From Tissierella sp. P1 (GTDB lineage Bacteria; Bacillota; Clostridia; Tissierellales; Tissierellaceae): a DNA stretch of 64,000 nucleotides. The stretch covers positions 1-64,000 of the forward strand of contig NZ_NPMN01000013.1 in NCBI RefSeq assembly GCF_002266425.1, in the 5' to 3' direction. The translations under genes were made by a program, and so were the position numbers. Under the pieces are notes generated by a model. That model was not told the DNA's origin. It was given only the letters and a program-made list of their open reading frames with translations, and ran no database searches. Of the stretch, positions 55,453 to 63,117 are shown one piece after another. Within the stretch, counting starts at the first letter, position 1. The number at the start of each line of letters is the position of its first letter.

Positions 55453-57285
55453 ATGAAAAGATTTATATCTATACTGTTAATTTTAGTGATGGTATTAGGT
55501 GTTGCAGGATGTAATGTAAAGACTAAGGATGATGTAAAAAACAACACTCAGGATACAGCAGCTTCTGGAGATTCATCAGTTAAACCAGTAGATATTCAGA
55601 TATTGTCCATGAGTTCCAACGAAAAAGATGTAAATATAGTAAGAGATCAACTTGCAAAGGCAGGTTTCAATGTTAAATTAAACATTCAGCCTGATTATGG
55701 TAGCTTTACAGGACAAAAAGAGGCAGGAAACTATGATATAGCAGTCTCAGGATGGACAACTGTTACAGGAAACCCTGACTATGCAGTAAGATCCATATTT
55801 ACAACAGGTGGAGATTATAATGATTATGGCTTATCAGATACTGAGCTTGATAAATTAGTTGAGCAAGCTGCTTCTGAAACACCAGAACAATATAGAGAAA
55901 CTTATAAAGAGTTTGAAAAGGTTCTTGTAGATGATAATGCATATATAATTCCTCTTTATTCAAGCCTTAAAAGCCAAGGAATAAATAAAGATGTATTAAA
56001 AGCTGATAGCGTTAGATTAAGTAAATCTCGTTCATTGCCTTGGGAAGAAATTGATTTTGTAGATCAAAGCAAAAGAACTTCTTCACCATTTATAATGAGC
56101 CAGACACTATCATCATTAACATCCATGGACCCTATCAAGGGAAATGACGGTTCAATCAATATAATAAATACAAATATGCATGTAAGATTAGTTAATTTAA
56201 CAGACGATGATGAAGTAACCTCTAAGGGTTCTCTATCTTATAATTATGTTATTGAAGAAGGAAATCAAGAGTATTACTTTATACTAAGAGATAATGTAAA
56301 GTTTGCTAAAGTTGTTGATAAAAAGGCTGTAGATACTGGAGAATTAGTAGCTGCAGAAGATGTTGTATTTTCTATGAATAGAGCAAAGGACAAGAATTCA
56401 GTTCCAGACCATAGAACTTATAGTTTGCACTCAAGTATGGATAAAATCGAAATTATTACAGACTTAGCATCATTAGAAGGCTTCAAGGAGTCGGGAAAAG
56501 AAACATCAGTAAGGTCTGCACTAGAAGCAGGTCTACCAAGTGAAATTAAAGAACTTGTTGCAGATAAAAAAGATGTAAATAATGCAGCTGGAAAATACCA
56601 GGTAGTTAAAGTTACAACGACTCATCCTTTCCCACAGGTATTAAATTATTTAGCACATCAATCAGCAGGTATTGTTTCAAAGAAACAAGTAGAAGCAATT
56701 AATACTTATGATGTTGCAAAATATGATAAGAATAAAGATATAGCTTATGGAGATCAATCAACTGTAACTGAGGGTGCAACATATAATAACACTCTTGCAG
56801 TTAGTGGACCATATATTATGCTTTACAAAAATGACTATGAAGTAGTATTTGAAAAGAATCCTGGATATATGGCAGGAACAGAACACGAGCCAAGAATAAA
56901 TAGAGTAGAAGTTAAATTTATAAAAGACCTAGACAGCTCACTTTCAGCACTTAGAAGTGGTGAGATTCATTTATTATATAGTGTACCAGAAGATAAATAT
57001 CCATTAGTAGAAGGAGATTCTAAGCTTACTCTACAAAAAAGACCAAGTAATGCAGTATCCTATGCATTCTTTAATCTACTAGGAAATAGTGAGTTTTCAG
57101 ATGAAAACTTAAGAAAAGCAGTATTAAATGCAATAGATCAAGATCAAATCTTAGCAGTATACAATAATTTAAAGATCAAGGCTTATTCAACAATTAGTAC
57201 ATTAGTAGATACTGGAAATGTTCATAAGGCTGATCCAGCAAAAGCAAAAGAGTATATACAAAAATATTGGGATTCAAAGAAATAA
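55453..57285 (+). CDS. Family-5 substrate-binding lipoprotein with circularly permuted domain order
   Basis: 610 residues. Lipobox 'LGVAGC' (lipid Cys20), then a ~25-residue Asp/Thr-rich linker. Residues ~46-200 are what is normally the C-terminal part of SBP_bac_5: 'VDIQILSMSSNEKDVNIVRDQLAKAGF', 'YDIAVSGWTTVTGNPDYAVRSIF', 'LSDTELDKLVEQA', 'EFEKVLVDDNAYIIPLYSSL'. From ~205 the normal N-terminal part follows: 'LSSLTSMDPIKG', 'YFILRDNVKFAKVVDKK', 'VAAEDVVFSMNRAKD', 'TLAVSGPYIMLYKNDYEVVFEKNPGY', 'NLRKAVLNAIDQDQI', ending 'ADPAKAKEYIQKYWDSKK', where the ordinary family would lead into the segment found here at residue 46. The chain is therefore rotated, with the new termini in the loop after the 'KAK..L' helix. 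It delivers substrate to the extended permeases upstream. Confidence 0.8.
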   Translation: MKRFISILLILVMVLGVAGCNVKTKDDVKNNTQDTAASGDSSVKPVDIQILSMSSNEKDVNIVRDQLAKAGFNVKLNIQPDYGSFTGQKEAGNYDIAVSGWTTVTGNPDYAVRSIFTTGGDYNDYGLSDTELDKLVEQAASETPEQYRETYKEFEKVLVDDNAYIIPLYSSLKSQGINKDVLKADSVRLSKSRSLPWEEIDFVDQSKRTSSPFIMSQTLSSLTSMDPIKGNDGSINIINTNMHVRLVNLTDDDEVTSKGSLSYNYVIEEGNQEYYFILRDNVKFAKVVDKKAVDTGELVAAEDVVFSMNRAKDKNSVPDHRTYSLHSSMDKIEIITDLASLEGFKESGKETSVRSALEAGLPSEIKELVADKKDVNNAAGKYQVVKVTTTHPFPQVLNYLAHQSAGIVSKKQVEAINTYDVAKYDKNKDIAYGDQSTVTEGATYNNTLAVSGPYIMLYKNDYEVVFEKNPGYMAGTEHEPRINRVEVKFIKDLDSSLSALRSGEIHLLYSVPEDKYPLVEGDSKLTLQKRPSNAVSYAFFNLLGNSEFSDENLRKAVLNAIDQDQILAVYNNLKIKAYSTISTLVDTGNVHKADPAKAKEYIQKYWDSKK

Positions 57286-57301
57286 TAGTATAACAAGATG
57301 G

Positions 57302-57345
57302 AATTCATCCTTTACACCTTATAAGTAAGGGATGAATTTTATCTT
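57302..57345 (+). terminator. Intra-operon hairpin between the binding protein and the desulfidase
   Basis: AATTCATCC (57302-57310) pairs with GGATGAATT (57330-57338), with an inner TTAC/GTAA extension, followed by TTATCTTT. The T tract is interrupted, so it may terminate only part of the transcripts and lower desulfidase relative to transporter. Confidence 0.5.
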
Positions 57346-57373
57346 TGCTAAGGCAGATAAGGAGGGGACATAT

Positions 57374-58672
57374 ATGGATATTAAAAGACATATTATCGAA
57401 ATATTAAATAGAGAAATTAAACCTGCTATCGGATGTACTGAACCTGTAGCTGTTGCATTAAATACAGCCTATGGAGTATCAATATTACCTAATGATTCCA
57501 AAGAAATTTCAAAAATCACAGTAGAAGTAAGTAAAGGAATATATAAAAATGGTATGGATGTAGGAATACCAAATACCAATAAGATAGGCTTACATATTGC
57601 TGCATCATTAGGGGCATCAATAGGAGATCCAAAATGTGGATTAGAGATATTGGGGAAGATTACGAATGAAGAATTAAAATACTCGGAGAAAATATTAGAG
57701 TCCTGCGAAATTAATGTTAAGGTTGATAAAGATAATAATAAGCCAGTTTATATAAAGACCACTATAGAAAACAAAAATCATGTTTCAGTTGCCATAACAG
57801 AAGATAAACATGATAATATTGTTTTATTATCAATAGACGGTAATGAAATATTGAATAAGAGAAATGGGGCAAGCAAGGAAAATAATAATGATAATGAGGA
57901 GCAAAACTTCTATAGTCTACCTATAAATACCATTGTAGAAGAAATTGAAAAATTAAATTATGAAGATATTAAGTTTTTATTAGACGGTATGGAAATGAAT
58001 ATGAATATAGCTAAAGAGGGATTAGACAAAAAGCATGGCTTAGGGGTAGGATATAGTTATAACAGCAATATGAAAAATGGCTTAATCTCAAAAGATTTTG
58101 TAAATTTGGCATATGCTTTAACTGCGGCTGCATCAGATGTTAGAATGTCAGGATATTCTATGCCAGTTATGAGTTCAAGTGGAAGTGGAAATAATGGATT
58201 AACTGCTATATTGCCTTTAGCTGCATATAAAGAGATTATAAAAATAAGTGATGAAGATTTAGTAAAGGCGTTAGCAATTAGTCATATAATCACATCTTAT
58301 GTAAAAAGATATATAGGAAGATTATCTAATTTATGTGGATGCAGTATAGCTGCATCTATAGGATCGGGAGCGGCTATTGCCTGGTTATTAGGAGATAAAA
58401 ATGCTATAACTTCTACAATTAACAATATTATAGCAAATCAAGCAGGTGTAATATGCGATGGTGCAAAACCAAGTTGTGCATTAAAATTAGGTACAGCAGC
58501 TTCTACAGCTGTGCAGTCTGCTTTATTAGCTATTGAAGGAATAACAATTAAAGATTTTAATGGAATAGTAGATAATCAGGTAGAAAAAAGCATTAGAAAT
58601 CTTGCAAAGCTTAGTGGTGAAGGGATGAAAAATATTGACGATACAGTCATAGAAATAATGTTGAATAGATAA
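57374..58672 (+). CDS. L-cysteine desulfidase family protein (CyuA/CdsB type)
   Basis: 432 residues from ATG 57374 (AAGGAGGGG upstream). Family motifs: 'EIKPAIGCTEPVAVALNTAYGV' near the N-terminus with the conserved Cys, 'SMPVMSSSGSGNNGLTAILPL' (Gly/Ser-rich), 'KRYIGRLSNLCGCSIAASIGSGAAIAWLLGG-like' (conserved Cys pair) and 'VICDGAKPSCALKLGTAASTA' (Cys pair). The three Cys groups are the presumed ligands of a catalytic [4Fe-4S] cluster as in archaeal cysteine desulfidase and serine dehydratases. It converts L-cysteine to pyruvate, ammonia and hydrogen sulfide. Last gene of the operon driven by the sigma-54 promoter at 50081; in C. difficile the cognate gene (cdsB) is sigma-54/CdsR controlled. 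Confidence 0.85.
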   Translation: MDIKRHIIEILNREIKPAIGCTEPVAVALNTAYGVSILPNDSKEISKITVEVSKGIYKNGMDVGIPNTNKIGLHIAASLGASIGDPKCGLEILGKITNEELKYSEKILESCEINVKVDKDNNKPVYIKTTIENKNHVSVAITEDKHDNIVLLSIDGNEILNKRNGASKENNNDNEEQNFYSLPINTIVEEIEKLNYEDIKFLLDGMEMNMNIAKEGLDKKHGLGVGYSYNSNMKNGLISKDFVNLAYALTAAASDVRMSGYSMPVMSSSGSGNNGLTAILPLAAYKEIIKISDEDLVKALAISHIITSYVKRYIGRLSNLCGCSIAASIGSGAAIAWLLGDKNAITSTINNIIANQAGVICDGAKPSCALKLGTAASTAVQSALLAIEGITIKDFNGIVDNQVEKSIRNLAKLSGEGMKNIDDTVIEIMLNR

Positions 58673-58714
58673 AAGAATAGTATTTTTTAATGATTAATAT
58701 TATTTAGTTTATTA

Positions 58715-58757
58715 AGACCCAATGGATATGACAGACAAAATCCATGGGTCTTTTTTT
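58715..58757 (+). terminator. Rho-independent terminator at the end of the sigma-54 operon
   Basis: AGACCCAATGGAT (58715-58727) pairs with ATCCATGGGTCT (58740-58751) with one unpaired A, followed by seven Ts. Confidence 0.85.
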
Positions 58758-58815
58758 CATCATTGTGTATCTATTTATCCTAGAATTATTAAAGATAATA
58801 TATTGATATTAAATA

Positions 58816-58889
58816 TCTGATATAATTATTTTGAGATGTTGACAATGAATCATAATGAAATAAAGATAAGTACTTTTTGTACCTTATTA
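58816..58889 (+). pseudogene. Remnant copy of the 5' end of the molybdopterin oxidoreductase gene
   Basis: About 73 bases match 45784-45857, including the upstream AT block TGATATAATTATTTTGAG, the RBS/ATG region and the first ~15 codons, with about nine substitutions and no indel. It would encode MNHNEIKISTFCTL against MDYNEIKISTSCTL, then loses similarity and stops. It lies just past the end of the sigma-54 operon, so two copies of this sequence bracket the whole activator-to-desulfidase block. Confidence 0.65.
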
Positions 58890-58939
58890 ACATGCATTTA
58901 GTAATATGTAATTATATTAGAAAGACTTAAATAAGAGTG

Positions 58940-60172
58940 TCAGTTTATGATATCAGCGTTCCTTGAGATTGTAATATATATCCTTGTACCTTCATTGGGT
59001 TTACTATCTATATTAAAAGTTGCATTTTCACCATACATAAGTTTAAATCTTCTATAGCAATTTTTAAGACCTATATGATTTGTTGAGCAAGTATCTCTAT
59101 CAATTTGTAAAATCTTTTTAACTTCCTCTAATTTTTTATCATTCATTCCAATTCCGTTATCTATTATTTCAATAAAGTAGTGAGAAGATGTTGTTGAAAA
59201 ATTTAATTTCAATTTACCACCATCTTCCAATGGGAGAAGGCCATGTTCAATAGCATTTTCTATTAAAGGCTGCAAAGAGAAATAGGGTATCATTAGCGAG
59301 AGTATTTCATTGTCTGCCATAATTTCATAGTCTATTCTTTCAGAAAAACGATTTTTCTGTATAACTAAATAGTTTTGAATATAGTTGAGTTCTTGTTCTA
59401 AGGTAATTTTTGATTTTATATTCGACAAACTATAACGTAGCATCTGTGAAAAAGAATTTAACATATTTGAAGCAGATGAATATTCCTCCATAGAAATTAA
59501 TCGAGATATTGAACTAATTACATTAAAAATAAAATGCGGAGTAACTTGTTTTTGGAGTGCATCTAATTCCGCTAGTTTTAGATGATGCTCCATCTCGATT
59601 TGTTTTTTCTCATATTCCAAAGTTTTTTGCCGTTCCTCTGCTAATTTTTCCTGAAGCTTGTTATACATAGTATTTTGAACAATATAATTTGCTATATTTT
59701 CCAAAGACACCGCTGTAGCTTCAATTTCTTGTCTGGTAAGTATTTTTATATTACTGAAATACTCGGCTGCTTCTTCTGTATCTAGCCAAGGTAGCGGTTT
59801 AAATTCTGTATCTTTTGGATAGATATCCATATCTGAACATAAAACTTGTCCGGCAGTAATTGCTCCTATATATTCTCCTTCATAAGTTAAAGGGATTTCT
59901 ATATTTATAAGACCTGCGTGACATACATATATACTGGCCTTTTTTGTTCTAATAGCTAAATCTATTGCCTTCCGATTAGTTAATGCACAGTAAGAAGCCC
60001 CTTCCTCTGTTTTATTAATTGCACTACAAAATTTGGAAAAATTACTTCCTTCTCCTATATGATTACCGTCTAAATCTACAAAAACAACACCGAAACCTGT
60101 AGCGAAAGCAAAGGAATCCTGAAATTTTTCTAGAAACTCTTCTGTTAATATATCTGTTAATTTAATGTCCAT
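58940..60172 (-). CDS. LytS/YesM-type sensor histidine kinase with PocR sensory domain
   Basis: 410 residues without a clear membrane span. Residues ~5-170 are a PocR ligand-binding domain ('FAFATGFGVVFVDLDGNHIGEGSNFSKFCSAIN', 'YCALTNRKAIDLAIRTKKASIYVCHAGLINIEIPL', 'GQVLC') with conserved Cys residues. A coiled linker (~180-205) follows. The kinase core has phospho-His in 'QKQVTPHFIFNVISSISRLI', and ATPase motifs 'PLIENAIEHGL' and 'IIDNGIGMNDKKL'. PocR domains bind small hydrocarbon derivatives or are redox-sensitive. It overlaps the response regulator gene by 11 bp and is transcribed divergently from the permease/formamidase genes, its likely targets. Confidence 0.85.
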   Translation of the reverse strand: MDIKLTDILTEEFLEKFQDSFAFATGFGVVFVDLDGNHIGEGSNFSKFCSAINKTEEGASYCALTNRKAIDLAIRTKKASIYVCHAGLINIEIPLTYEGEYIGAITAGQVLCSDMDIYPKDTEFKPLPWLDTEEAAEYFSNIKILTRQEIEATAVSLENIANYIVQNTMYNKLQEKLAEERQKTLEYEKKQIEMEHHLKLAELDALQKQVTPHFIFNVISSISRLISMEEYSSASNMLNSFSQMLRYSLSNIKSKITLEQELNYIQNYLVIQKNRFSERIDYEIMADNEILSLMIPYFSLQPLIENAIEHGLLPLEDGGKLKLNFSTTSSHYFIEIIDNGIGMNDKKLEEVKKILQIDRDTCSTNHIGLKNCYRRFKLMYGENATFNIDSKPNEGTRIYITISRNADIIN

Positions 60173-61250
60173 TTTCTACGTTTCCCTCCAGTCTGATTTG
60201 AGAAGGTTGCTTACCTGTAACCTTTTTAAAGCTACGATTGAAGTGTGATACATTTATGAATCCACAATTTCTTGAAATATCTTTTACTAAAAGAGAAGAA
60301 TTCTTTAATAAGTAAATAGCATAATCAATTCGTTTTTGATTCAGAAAATCATTTATAGTGTAACCTTTATCCTGATAAAATTTTCTTGATAGGTATGTGG
60401 GATTAAAATGAAATATTTCTGCAAGCATATCTAATGAGATTTGCTTATCAAAGTTTTCTTCTATATATTTTTCAACCATATCAGTAAAATTAGAGGATAA
60501 AGATAGGCTTCCATTGAATAAAAATAAGAATTGTCTAAAGAAATCTTCAGTGACAGCCAGTATATCATACCAATATTGGGATTTGCTTATTTTTTGAAGA
60601 TACTCATCACCATTTAATAATGATTGTATATCATCAGGTAAAACTTCTTTGAGTGATCTCATTATTGAAAAAATAGTATTTACTATATGTAATCTGTATT
60701 CTTCTAAATTATGTTGCTGAGAATTTAAAAAATCAAGATAGTTGAGAGTGTTAAACCTAATAAGTTCAAAATCTCCTGTGAAGATAGAATTAATTAATCT
60801 GTCTACTAGCGTATAAGGATATTTATTGTTTAAGGTATTTGAGACATTATAATAGTCACCAATGACTTGTCCCTTCAGAGATTTCCTGTGAAGAGAATTA
60901 ATCATTGTATCAAGTATTTCTTTTTCACTAGCAGGTTTCAATAAATAGGCATCAAGATCATAATGGATGGCTTGCTGTGCAAATTTAAATTCTGAGTAAG
61001 CGCTATTTAAGATGATAATGGTGTTATGGAACCTTGTCTTTATAGTTTTTGCAGCAATTAATCCATTTTGAAGAGGCATATTAATATCCATAATTATAAT
61101 ATTAGGCTTCTTTTGAAAGGCTATATCGATAACTTGTTCTCCATTAGTTGCTTCTCCAACTAAAGTAAACTCTTCAGGGTGTTTTTTGAGAACACTTTTT
61201 AGATAATTTCGTTCAATAATTTCATCATCTGCTATTAATACTGTATACAT
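60162..61250 (-). CDS. YesN-type response regulator with AraC-family HTH
   Basis: 362 residues. Receiver domain (1-120) with 'VLIADDEIIERNYL', phospho-Asp in 'IIIMDINMPLQNG' and the Lys of 'YLLKPASEKEI'. A middle helical linker; C-terminal AraC HTH (~265-360) with 'ISLDMLAEIFHFNPTYLSRKFYQDKGYTINDFLNQKRIDYAIYLL' and 'CGFINVSHFNRSFKKVTGKQPSQIR'. GGAGGG precedes the ATG at 61250. It is the first gene of the two-gene operon with the PocR-domain kinase and most likely activates the divergent genes starting at 61545. Confidence 0.9.
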   Translation of the reverse strand: MYTVLIADDEIIERNYLKSVLKKHPEEFTLVGEATNGEQVIDIAFQKKPNIIIMDINMPLQNGLIAAKTIKTRFHNTIIILNSAYSEFKFAQQAIHYDLDAYLLKPASEKEILDTMINSLHRKSLKGQVIGDYYNVSNTLNNKYPYTLVDRLINSIFTGDFELIRFNTLNYLDFLNSQQHNLEEYRLHIVNTIFSIMRSLKEVLPDDIQSLLNGDEYLQKISKSQYWYDILAVTEDFFRQFLFLFNGSLSLSSNFTDMVEKYIEENFDKQISLDMLAEIFHFNPTYLSRKFYQDKGYTINDFLNQKRIDYAIYLLKNSSLLVKDISRNCGFINVSHFNRSFKKVTGKQPSQIRLEGNVENGH

Positions 61251-61544
61251 TATGTTTCTCCCTCCTTGAAGAAGATATATTCTAACAGATAAAGTTTCTA
61301 ACTATAGATTATCATTTGCTTATATACATATCAACATATTATAGATATGCTATTTCATACTTTTGATTTGCAAAATATGATATTAAGATATAGAAAAGAA
61401 AATATTTGTAAAGGATTTAGCCATACTAGTGATGATACAATATATTTAGAATAATAAAAAAATTTAAATATGTATTCAACAAAGCATCAACAATTTGTAA
61501 TTGTTTAGGTAGTAATTATATTAAAATAAAGGGAGGAATCATCT
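61251..61544. promoter_or_regulatory. Divergent control region between the two-component system and the permease genes
   Basis: 294 AT-rich bases with no coding frame. It must contain promoters for both directions and probably the AraC-type binding sites, but I could not pick a convincing pair of direct repeats or a consensus promoter by eye. Confidence 0.4.
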
Positions 61545-61652
61545 ATGAGGGTAAATGATAGGCATGTATCTTCTTATTATGAACTAGAAATTTTGAATAA
61601 TATTTACTGCCATGTTATTAACACAGACGAGCTATTAGAAGTTATTAAATAA
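61545..61652 (+). CDS. Small 35-residue ORF ahead of the amino-acid permease
   Basis: ATG 61545 has a very good RBS (AGGGAGGA, spacing ~7) and encodes 35 residues beginning MRVNDRHVSSYYELE and ending LLEVIK, with stop at 61650-61652, 17 bases before the permease ATG. No membrane segment and no known domain; one Cys and two His. The strong RBS and tight spacing suggest real translation. It could be a leader peptide coupling translation to the permease, a small regulatory protein, or the last trace of a longer gene. Confidence 0.5.
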   Translation: MRVNDRHVSSYYELEILNNIYCHVINTDELLEVIK

Positions 61653-61669
61653 TTATAGGGGGTTTTAAT

Positions 61670-63040
61670 ATGTCAGATGTAAAATTAAAAAGGAATCTAT
61701 CTTTTATGCAAATGATAGCTATAGCTTCAGGAGCAGTAATCGGCGGTTGGCTTGCTGAGGCTCCTTATTGGTTTTCTGTAACTGGAGCAGGAGCAGCAAT
61801 TATATTTCCTATTCTGTCTGTATTGCTAATACCGGTAGGTCTAACTTTTGCGGAGCTTACTGCAATGTTACCATTTTCATCTGCAGTTGATATCTGGACT
61901 ACCAATGCATTTGGTCATAAGGCAGGATGGGCGGCTCAATGGATGATGTTTTTAATACAAGTAGTAGAACCACCTATGATGGCATTTATTTTTATAACAG
62001 CACTTAATTTTTTTATTCCTATTCCAGCTAATATGGTGGTTTGGGTTGCTATTGGAATAATAGTTTTATGGTATATATTATCTAATTTCAATATTGGTTT
62101 TACAGGAAGATTAGCTACTATATTTTTCTTTACAATGGTGGTTATATCATTAATTGTTGCTGCAACTTTTTTCTTTAGTGGAAGCTGGTCATTTGATAAT
62201 ATTTCTTCTCATGGTGGTATGTTTCCTAAGGGATTCAATGGAATATTTATAGCATTTGCGGTATTCTCCTTGAAGTTTATAGGCTTCGAAATGACTCCGA
62301 CAATGATAGAAGAAACAAACTTTCCACCAGAGAAAATATGGAAGATTATTTTGTCATCATTGTTTGTTCCAGCTATTTTATATTTTATCATTGTATTCGC
62401 AATAGGTGGTATGGCTCCTTGGAAAGAAATAGCAAGTATGAATTTGCCAGAGCCAGAGATTGTAGCTAAATTTGGATTACCTAAAATAGTTGGTATAGCA
62501 GCTATAGTTTCAGGTATATTACATGCATTTACTACATTGATGGGATTCTGGGTATCATCAGCAAGAGTATTATATGGAGCAGCTCAGTTAAATCAGTTAC
62601 CAAAAGCTTTTACCAAACTAAATAAGCATGGGCAACCAGTAGCGGCAAATTTTGTAGTATTATTATTCTCAGTTTTTTTCTGTCTCTTTACTGGAGATAA
62701 TTGGGTTCAATATATTTATGCAGTTTCATGCGTAGCAGCTGGGTTAGTATACTTCATATGTTGTTTGGATGCAATGATTCTAAGGAAGAAGTTCCCTGAA
62801 TGGGAAAGACCTTATAAGGCACCAGGAGGTAATCTACTATTCATTCTTGGAATGATAGTATCTATCTGGATAATCATCGGATCACTTTTGGAGTTAGCAA
62901 TAGGTGGATACATCTCACTTATCATATATAGTCTTATTGGAGTTGCATTATACTTCTTGATGGAATCCTATAGGAAAAAACATCCTAATAAGCATGAATT
63001 AGTTACATTAACACCTGATGATATCAATAGCTTTGAGTAA
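61670..63040 (+). CDS. APC-superfamily amino acid permease
   Basis: 456 residues with 12 membrane helices. N-terminal APC signature 'MQMIAIASGAVIGGWLAEAPYWF' (helix 1 with the unwound Gly-rich segment), 'EMTPTMIEETNFPPEKIWK' (the conserved post-helix-6 segment), and 'LHAFTTLMGFWVSSARVLYGAAQLNQLPKAFTKLNKHGQPVAANF', the loop typical of amino-acid/polyamine antiporters. RBS AGGGGG. The formamidase gene downstream suggests the imported compound, or a product, is an amide or formyl-amino acid. Likely controlled by the divergent PocR-kinase/AraC regulator pair. Confidence 0.85.
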   Translation: MSDVKLKRNLSFMQMIAIASGAVIGGWLAEAPYWFSVTGAGAAIIFPILSVLLIPVGLTFAELTAMLPFSSAVDIWTTNAFGHKAGWAAQWMMFLIQVVEPPMMAFIFITALNFFIPIPANMVVWVAIGIIVLWYILSNFNIGFTGRLATIFFFTMVVISLIVAATFFFSGSWSFDNISSHGGMFPKGFNGIFIAFAVFSLKFIGFEMTPTMIEETNFPPEKIWKIILSSLFVPAILYFIIVFAIGGMAPWKEIASMNLPEPEIVAKFGLPKIVGIAAIVSGILHAFTTLMGFWVSSARVLYGAAQLNQLPKAFTKLNKHGQPVAANFVVLLFSVFFCLFTGDNWVQYIYAVSCVAAGLVYFICCLDAMILRKKFPEWERPYKAPGGNLLFILGMIVSIWIIIGSLLELAIGGYISLIIYSLIGVALYFLMESYRKKHPNKHELVTLTPDDINSFE

Positions 63041-63049
63041 ATAAGAGCT

Positions 63050-63080
63050 AAGACAGGGGAAGTTTCTCCTGTCTTTTTGA
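63050..63080 (+). terminator. Terminator or attenuator between permease and formamidase
   Basis: An 11-bp stem (63050-63060 with 63065-63075, one G-U) with an AGTT loop, followed by a T run, 37 bases before the formamidase ATG. The short gap suggests partial read-through. Confidence 0.7.
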
Positions 63081-63117
63081 GATAACAAATATAAATTTTG
63101 ATATGGAGGAGATAAAG

